A stretch of DNA of 11,370 bases. Origin: Euzebyaceae bacterium (lineage in GTDB: Bacteria; Actinomycetota; Nitriliruptoria; Euzebyales; Egibacteraceae). Position 1 is the stretch's first letter, and each line of letters opens with the position of its first letter. Made by a program: the position numbers and the translations under genes. The stretch lies in contig JACCXR010000238.1 in assembly GCA_013696915.1 (NCBI GenBank), forward strand, positions 1 through 11,370. Reading direction: 5' to 3'. The notes beneath the pieces are model-generated. The model did not search any database. It saw nothing but the letters and a program-made list of their open reading frames with translations, and had not been told where the DNA came from. Shown piece after piece: positions 7,217-11,370 of the stretch.

Positions 7217-7274
7217 CGAACCGTCGGCAACTTTGCACGGACCGTCTGCGCCCGCAAGGAGCATCGACGGTTCG
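7217..7274. promoter_or_regulatory. Candidate Lrp operator: 10-bp inverted repeat with ACCGTC boxes
   Basis: CGAACCGTCG (7217-7226) is perfectly mirrored by CGACGGTTCG (7265-7274). Between them lies another half-site in ACGGACCGT (7237-7245), itself palindromic. The hexamer ACCGTC therefore occurs at 7220-7225 and 7241-7246 (21 bp apart, two helical turns) and inverted at 7266-7271, with a further copy at 7184-7189 at the start of the Lrp gene. Phased repeats in a divergent intergenic region fit the binding of an Lrp-type oligomer. The link to this regulator is inferred. Confidence 0.5.
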
Positions 7275-7291
7275 GACCCCGCGCGGCCGGC

Positions 7292-7321
7292 CCACACGGT
7301 GGACACTCGAGGTCCACACGG
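7292..7321. promoter_or_regulatory. Inverted/direct repeat just upstream of lat
   Basis: GTGGAC (7299-7304) and GTCCAC (7312-7317) form an inverted repeat around ACTCGAG. The octamer CCACACGG also occurs as a direct repeat at 7292-7299 and 7314-7321, spaced 22 bp. The element ends in the lat ribosome-binding site GGGAGG (7320-7325), so protein binding or a hairpin here could affect transcription or translation of lat. It is seen in sequence only; the function is inferred. Confidence 0.35.
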
Positions 7322-7332
7322 GAGGTCCCCGC

Positions 7333-8682
7333 GTGCCCGACCGCTGGAGCGAGGCCATGATCCCGCCCGCCGCCGTGCTCGACACGCTCCGCCGCCACCT
7401 GCTCGTCGACGGCCACGACTTCGTCCTCGACACGGCGGCCAGCCGTGGATCCTGGCTGCGCGACGCCCGCGACGGCGGCCGCTACCTCGACATGTTCACC
7501 TTCTACGCGTCCAGCCCCCTGGGGATGAACCATCCGGCCCTGACCGACGACCCCGACTTCCGGGCGACGCTCGCCGAGGTCGCGCTGAACAAGCCCGCGA
7601 ACTCCGACATCTACACCGTGCACCTGGCCGAGTTCCTCGCGACGTTCGTGCGCGTGCTCGGCGACCCCGCGCTGCCGCACCTGTTCCTCATCGAGGGCGG
7701 CTCGGCCGCCGTCGAGAACGGGCTCAAGGTCGCCTTCGACTGGAAGTCGCGGCACAACGCCCTCCACGGGCGCCCCGAGGAACTCGGCACGAAGGTGCTG
7801 CACCTCACCGGCGCGTTCCACGGCCGCGGCGGCTACACCCTGTCGGTCACGAACACCGAACCGGTGAAGACCGCGCGGTTCCCGAAGTTCGACTGGCCGC
7901 GCATCTCCGCCCCCGCCGTGCGCTTCCCGCTCGACGAGCACCTCGCCGAGGTCGAGGCCGCCGAGGCGCGGGCCCTCGACCAGGCCCGCGCGGCGTTCGA
8001 GGCGCACCCGCACGACATCGCGTGCTTCCTCGCCGAGCCGATCCAGGGCGAGGGCGGCGACAACCACCTCCGCGGCGAGTTCCTCCAGGCGATGCAGGCG
8101 CTGTGCCGCGAGCACGACGCGCTCGTCGTCCTCGACGAGGTCCAGACCGGCTGCGGGCTGACCGGCACGGCGTGGGCGTACCAGCAGCTCGGCGTGCAGC
8201 CGGACGTGGTCGCGTTCGGCAAGAAGACCCAGGTCTGCGGGATCATGGCGGGCGGCCGCGTCGACGAGGTCCCCGACAACGTCTTCGCCGTCTCCTCGCG
8301 GATCAATTCCACGTGGGGGGGAAACCTCACCGACATGGTCCGGATGCGCCGCGCGCTGGAGGTCATCGAGTCCGAGGGGCTGATCGACCGCGCCGCCCAG
8401 CTCGGCAAGCGCCTGCTCGACAGCCTCCGCGACCTCGCCGGGAGCTCCGGCGGCGTCGTGACGAACGTCCGCGGCCGCGGGCTGATGTGCGCCCTCGACC
8501 TGCCGGACGGCGGCACCCGCGACGGCGCCCAGGACCGACTGCGCCGCGAGGAGCGCGTGCTGCTCCTCGCCTGCGGCGAGCGCAGCCTGCGCTTCCGGCC
8601 GTCGCTCGCGGTCACCGAGGACGAGCTCGACCAGGCCGTCGCGGCGCTCCAGCGGGTGGTCACACGGGTACGGGCCGCGTGA
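7333..8682 (+). CDS. lat: L-lysine 6-aminotransferase (lysine epsilon-transaminase)
   Basis: A class-III PLP aminotransferase of 449 aa. It moves the epsilon-amino group of L-lysine to 2-oxoglutarate, giving 2-aminoadipate 6-semialdehyde, which cyclises to piperideine-6-carboxylate, plus glutamate. Features that mark LAT within class III are YASSPLGMNHP, LNKPANSDIYT, IEGGSAAVENGLKVAFDWK, GAFHGRGGYTLSVTNT, EPIQGEGGDNH, VVLDEVQTGCGLTG, the PLP-lysine segment VAFGKKTQVCG and NSTWGGNLTDMVR. By alignment with the usual class-III pattern, the first Lys of the pair (K297) is the Schiff-base residue. GTG at 7333 was chosen because GGGAGG (7320-7325) lies 7 nt upstream; an ATG at 7357 is a weaker alternative. 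It is the first gene of a coupled operon and is divergent from the Lrp-type regulator. In beta-lactam producers the same enzyme feeds antibiotic synthesis, but no such genes are seen here, so catabolism is more likely. Confidence 0.92.
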   Translation: MPDRWSEAMIPPAAVLDTLRRHLLVDGHDFVLDTAASRGSWLRDARDGGRYLDMFTFYASSPLGMNHPALTDDPDFRATLAEVALNKPANSDIYTVHLAEFLATFVRVLGDPALPHLFLIEGGSAAVENGLKVAFDWKSRHNALHGRPEELGTKVLHLTGAFHGRGGYTLSVTNTEPVKTARFPKFDWPRISAPAVRFPLDEHLAEVEAAEARALDQARAAFEAHPHDIACFLAEPIQGEGGDNHLRGEFLQAMQALCREHDALVVLDEVQTGCGLTGTAWAYQQLGVQPDVVAFGKKTQVCGIMAGGRVDEVPDNVFAVSSRINSTWGGNLTDMVRMRRALEVIESEGLIDRAAQLGKRLLDSLRDLAGSSGGVVTNVRGRGLMCALDLPDGGTRDGAQDRLRREERVLLLACGERSLRFRPSLAVTEDELDQAVAALQRVVTRVRAA

Positions 8683-9161
8683 CCGCGGTGCACGGCCGGG
8701 TCGCGGGCGTCTTCGTCGCGAGCGCGGCCACCGCGCCGATGGAGCCGGTGGAGGCCGCCACGGCCGTCGCCGGGGTCGGCCTGGACGGCGACCGCTACGC
8801 CGCAGGGGAGGGCACCTGGTCGGAGGACGGCCGCCTGTGGGGCCAGGTCACGCTCATCGAGGCCGAGGCGGTGGAGGCCGTCGCCCGCGAGACCGGTTCC
8901 CACGTCGACCCGTCGGACACGCGCCGGAACGTCGTCACCACGGGCGTCCCCCTGAACCACCTCGTCGACCGCGAGTTCCGCGTCGGCGAGGCGACGCTGC
9001 GAGGGGTGCGGCTTTGCGAGCCGTGCACCCACCTGGAGCGGGTCTCGGGCAAGCCGCTCCGCAAGCCGCTCGTCCACCGCGGCGGCCTGAACGCCCTGAT
9101 CGTCGACGGCGGCACGATCCGCGTCGGCGACGCCGTCACCGCACCGGAGGAAGACCCGTGA
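8679..9161 (+). CDS. Small MOSC-domain protein
   Basis: A 160-aa stand-alone MOSC domain, the fold at the C-terminus of molybdenum-cofactor sulfurases and in mARC/YiiM-type proteins. Family traits are the GLDGDRYAAGEGTWS segment near residues 32-46, QVTLIEAEAVE, the DTRRNVVTTGVPLN motif, the cysteine-bearing turn RLCEPCTHLE (C113 and C116, the conserved MOSC Cys region) and the closing RGGLNALIVDGGTIRVGD. Stand-alone MOSC proteins are thought to bind or transfer sulfur or molybdenum cofactor, but most have no known substrate. The GTG start overlaps the lat stop in GTGA, and its own stop overlaps the next gene in the same way. It is therefore locked into the lysine operon, yet no step of lysine-to-aminoadipate conversion is known to need it. 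There is no strong Shine-Dalgarno of its own, consistent with coupling. Confidence 0.86.
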   Translation: MTAVHGRVAGVFVASAATAPMEPVEAATAVAGVGLDGDRYAAGEGTWSEDGRLWGQVTLIEAEAVEAVARETGSHVDPSDTRRNVVTTGVPLNHLVDREFRVGEATLRGVRLCEPCTHLERVSGKPLRKPLVHRGGLNALIVDGGTIRVGDAVTAPEEDP

Positions 9162-10717
9162 TCAAGACCGTCGCCTCGATCATCGCCGGCGAGCGCCGCA
9201 CCGACTCCCCCGGGGGGCGGATCGCGTCGATCGATCCCGCCCACACCGGCACCGACGTGGCCGAGGCCCTGCTCGGCGATGCGGCGACGTTCGTCGATGC
9301 GTGCCGCGCCGCCCGCGCCGCCCAGCCCGGCTGGGCGGCCACCCCCGCACCCGTGCGGGGGCGGGCCGTCCAGCAGATCGGCCGGCTCGTCGAGGACAAC
9401 GCCGAGGCGCTCGCCCGCCTGGTGACCCGCGAGATCGGCAAGCCCATCGCCGAGTCCCGCGGGGAGGTGCAGGAGGTCGTCGACACCTGCAACTTCTTCC
9501 TGGGCGAGGGACGGCGCCTGTACGGGCAGACCGTGCCGAGCGAGATGCCGGACAAGCAGCTGTTCACCTTCCGCACCCCGGTGGGGGTGGCCGCCATCGT
9601 CACGGCGGGCAACTTCCCGGTCGCCGTGCCGTCCTGGTACCTGGTCCCGGCGCTGCTGTGCGGCAACGCCGTCGTCTGGAAGCCGGCGGAGTACGCGCCG
9701 GCCCTGGGGGAGGCGCTCGCGGAGCTGTTCCTCCACGGTGGCCTCCCGGAGGGAGTGCTCAACCTTGTCCTCGCCGACGGACCGACCACGTTCACGGGGC
9801 TGTCCCAGGCGCTCGAGGCTGGTCTGGTCGACAAGGTGGGGTTCACCGGGTCGTCGGAGGTCGGCCGCAAGCTCGGCGAGCTCTGCGGACGGCACCTGCA
9901 GAACCCGTGCCTGGAACTCGGCGGCAAGAACCCGCTGGTGGTCATGCCCGACGCGGAGCTCGACCTCGCCGTCGAAGGTGCGCTGTTCAGCGGCTTCGGG
10001 ACTGCCGGGCAGCGGTGCACGTCGCTCGGCACCGTGATCGTCCACGAGTCGGTCCACGACGCCTTCCTCGTCCGCTTCGACCGGGCGACGCGGGCGGCGG
10101 CCGTCGGCGACCCGCTGCGCGACGTCCTCTACGGGCCGATGATCTCGGAACGGTTCCTCGACCGGTTCCTCTCCTGGCTCGACGTCGTCGAGGGCCACCA
10201 CACCCTGCACGGGTCCACCGGCGTCGGACGGATCACCGCGGACAACCCGCGCGACGGCTTCGTCGGCGACCCGTCGGAGGGCCTTTACTGCCATCCCACG
10301 ATCGTCGACGGCGTGACCGCCAAGGACGAGCTGTACCGGACCGAGACGTTCGGCCCGATCGTCGGTGTCGCCTCATTCGGCGACTTCGACGAGGCCGTCG
10401 AGCTCGCGAACGGCCACGGGTACGGCCTGTCGTCGGCCATCTACACGACCTCGCCGACGCATGCCTTCCGGTTCCGCGAGCGCGTCAGCGCCGGCATGGT
10501 CAGCGTGAACAACTCGACGTCCGGGGCGGAGGCGCACCTGCCCTTCGGCGGCAACGGCAAGTCCGGCAACGGCAGCCGCCAGTCGGGCGTGTGGGTCCTC
10601 GACCAGTTCACGCGCTGGCAGTCGCTGAACTGGGACTACGCCGGCAAGCTGCAGAAGGCCCAGATGGATGTCGCCGACGTGCCCGCCGACCTCACCTTCC
10701 GCCTTCCCGGGAACTGA
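9158..10717 (+). CDS. Aldehyde dehydrogenase, probable 2-aminoadipate-semialdehyde (piperideine-6-carboxylate) dehydrogenase
   Basis: An NAD(P)-dependent aldehyde dehydrogenase of 519 aa. Core ALDH motifs are VTAGNFPVAVPSWYLVPALL, GNAVVWKPAE (cofactor-binding Lys), GFTGSSEVGRKLGE, LELGGKNP with the general-base E253, and GTAGQRCTSL with the nucleophile C287. The family-typical ETFGPIVGV and PFGGNGKSGNGSRQSG follow toward the C-terminus. Next to lysine 6-aminotransferase the likely reaction is oxidation of 2-aminoadipate 6-semialdehyde to L-2-aminoadipate, the job of Pcd in Actinomycetota and of antiquitin-type enzymes. The substrate is inferred from context, since ALDH motifs alone do not show it. 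The GTG start is backed by GGAGG (9146-9150), 7 nt upstream, and by the GTGA overlap with the MOSC gene. The C-terminal tail NWDYAGKLQKAQMDVAD extends past the usual ALDH core. Other semialdehydes are possible substrates. Confidence 0.88.
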   Translation: MIKTVASIIAGERRTDSPGGRIASIDPAHTGTDVAEALLGDAATFVDACRAARAAQPGWAATPAPVRGRAVQQIGRLVEDNAEALARLVTREIGKPIAESRGEVQEVVDTCNFFLGEGRRLYGQTVPSEMPDKQLFTFRTPVGVAAIVTAGNFPVAVPSWYLVPALLCGNAVVWKPAEYAPALGEALAELFLHGGLPEGVLNLVLADGPTTFTGLSQALEAGLVDKVGFTGSSEVGRKLGELCGRHLQNPCLELGGKNPLVVMPDAELDLAVEGALFSGFGTAGQRCTSLGTVIVHESVHDAFLVRFDRATRAAAVGDPLRDVLYGPMISERFLDRFLSWLDVVEGHHTLHGSTGVGRITADNPRDGFVGDPSEGLYCHPTIVDGVTAKDELYRTETFGPIVGVASFGDFDEAVELANGHGYGLSSAIYTTSPTHAFRFRERVSAGMVSVNNSTSGAEAHLPFGGNGKSGNGSRQSGVWVLDQFTRWQSLNWDYAGKLQKAQMDVADVPADLTFRLPGN

Positions 10718-10723
10718 CGATGT

Positions 10724-10752
10724 GAATCGCCGAGGCTCGTGGGAGGCGATTC
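10724..10752 (+). terminator. Hairpin just after the lysine operon
   Basis: GAATCGCC (10724-10731) pairs with GGCGATTC (10745-10752) around a 13-nt loop, beginning 7 nt past the dehydrogenase stop. A competing pairing, CCGAGG (10730-10735) with CCTCGG (10759-10764), is possible. There is no T-tract. It is probably the first part of the operon terminator. Confidence 0.4.
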
Positions 10753-10768
10753 TCAGGACCTCGGTGGT

Positions 10769-10789
10769 GGCGGTCGCGCAGCGACCGCC
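10769..10789 (+). terminator. Tight GC hairpin, probable operon terminator
   Basis: A perfect 9-bp stem, GGCGGTCGC and GCGACCGCC, closes on the 3-nt loop GCA, making a very stable hairpin 50 bp after the dehydrogenase stop. It works as a T-less terminator candidate for plus-strand transcripts and, being symmetric, could also act on the other strand. Confidence 0.5.
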
Positions 10790-10929
10790 CATGGAATTGC
10801 CGAGCCGGCGTCGCGGGTGGTGTTGCGCTGCGGCGCGGGGATTGCGACGTGCGCGCGGAATCCCGCGTCAACGTCGCACTCGGCCTCGAGAGGGTGGCGC
10901 CGCGGTCCGGCGCGGGCGACACTGCGGGG

Positions 10930-11076
10930 GTGAGCTCTCCCCAGCGTCCGCCGACCACGCCGGGCATCGCGGGATTCCCCGGCACCGCCCCGGACGAACA
11001 GTCCCCGGACCTGCCGGTCCCGGTCCCCGCGGCTGCGCCTGCGCCGGCCGGAGGCTGCGCCGACCGCGGAGCCTGA
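10930..11076 (+). CDS. Pro/Ala-rich small ORF, possible broken N-terminus of the DUF1707 gene
   Basis: From the GTG at 10930 this 48-aa frame runs through a Pro/Ala-rich, low-complexity sequence (ending APAPAGGCADRGA) with mostly G/C third positions. It then meets a TGA at 11074. Just before that stop a neighbouring frame takes over with a similar Pro/Ala/Glu linker (PEAAPTAEPEAA) and leads into the DUF1707 motif. The simplest reading is that it is the first part of the following gene, cut off by a +1 frameshift near 11045-11055. It could also be non-coding. A G-run before the GTG is only a weak ribosome-binding site. Confidence 0.3.
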   Translation: MSSPQRPPTTPGIAGFPGTAPDEQSPDLPVPVPAAAPAPAGGCADRGA

Positions 11077-11090
11077 GGCGGCCGGCCGGC

Positions 11091-11370
11091 GTGGCGTCCG
11101 ACCCCGGACGGCCGACCGCGAGGCGGCCGCCGTCCGGCTCCGGGAGGCGTTCGTCGCGACCGGTTGACGCTCGACGAGTACAGCGAGCGCCTGTCGGCCG
11201 TCTACGCCGCCGGCACCGACGTCGAGCTCGAGGCGCTCGTCGCCGACCTGCCCGAGGTCGAGGGTGCCGTGGCGGAGGAGCCGCCGGCGCCCGCTCAGGC
11301 GCCACCGCCCGCGTCGGCGCCGGCGCCCGTCGAGCGCCACGAACGCCACGGGCGCGGGCCCCGGCACGGG
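11091..11370 (+). pseudogene. DUF1707-domain protein, frameshifted and cut by the window edge
   Basis: Two adjacent frames together encode a recognisable DUF1707 domain: ADREAAAVRLREAFVATG up to a TGA at 11165-11167, then (R)LTLDEYSERLSAVYAAG and VELEALVADLPE from 11161 in another frame. This matches the family pattern (DxxRExxxxxLrxAxxxGRLtldEfxeRlxxaxxArTxxeLxxLxxDLP). A Pro/Ala-rich linker and a His/Arg-rich stretch follow, and the gene continues beyond the window. DUF1707 proteins in Actinomycetota are mostly small membrane-associated proteins of unknown role. The GTG at 11091 (VASDPG) would be a natural family start but also needs a one-base correction near 11101-11107. A gene caller would see only a short ORF from the TTG at 11164. 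Whether this is a true pseudogene or a sequence error cannot be decided here. Confidence 0.6.

Noticed and set aside
4943..7360. An 805-codon plus-strand frame through the NuoF-like, HEPN-MNT and Lrp regions
   Set aside because: It is in the wrong frame for NuoF and antisense to the three minus-strand genes. Its product is Arg/Pro-rich without motifs.
8795..10294. A 499-codon minus-strand frame opposite the MOSC and aldehyde dehydrogenase genes
   Set aside because: The opposite strand holds clear MOSC and ALDH motifs, and this frame shows none.

Overview
The window comes from a chromosome with very high G+C. Third codon positions are nearly all G or C, and GTG or TTG starts and 4-bp GTGA stop/start overlaps are common. 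The gene families (the short phosphorylase with a DUF3417-type N-terminus, lysine 6-aminotransferase beside an Lrp/AsnC regulator, and a DUF1707 protein) point to an Actinomycetota-like bacterium. I cannot assign a genus. No tRNA, rRNA, CRISPR array or insertion sequence was seen.

Layout from left to right. (1) 160-4331 is a two-gene alpha-glucan unit: a GT35 glycogen/maltodextrin phosphorylase overlapped by 4 bp by a GH13 alpha-glucosidase-like enzyme. It closes with a perfect 15-bp-stem hairpin. Together they would release glucose-1-phosphate and glucose from internal glucan. (2) 4512-5855 is a lone NuoF-type NADH/FMN/[4Fe-4S] subunit with no other complex I or formate dehydrogenase genes in view. 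(3) On the minus strand, reading leftward from 7192, lie an Lrp/AsnC regulator, a 16-bp GC-rich tandem repeat, and a translationally coupled HEPN-MNT pair that resembles a toxin-antitoxin module. (4) Divergent from the regulator, 7333-10717 is a tightly coupled plus-strand operon: L-lysine 6-aminotransferase, a small MOSC-domain protein and an aldehyde dehydrogenase, each joined to the next by a GTGA overlap. The aminotransferase and dehydrogenase fit the conversion of lysine through 2-aminoadipate semialdehyde (piperideine-6-carboxylate) to 2-aminoadipate. The role of the MOSC protein in this set is unknown. (5) 10718-11370 holds two hairpins and a DUF1707-type gene that is split between reading frames and runs off the window.

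The points most worth a second look are the MOSC gene embedded between the two lysine-catabolic enzymes, the repeated ACCGTC boxes in the regulator/aminotransferase intergenic region, the orphan NuoF with an altered NADH-site motif, the GH13 enzyme with Ser in place of the usual Asn before the catalytic His-Asp, and the DUF1707 frameshifts. Most of the window is recognisable metabolism. I do not see a clearly new biological system in it.
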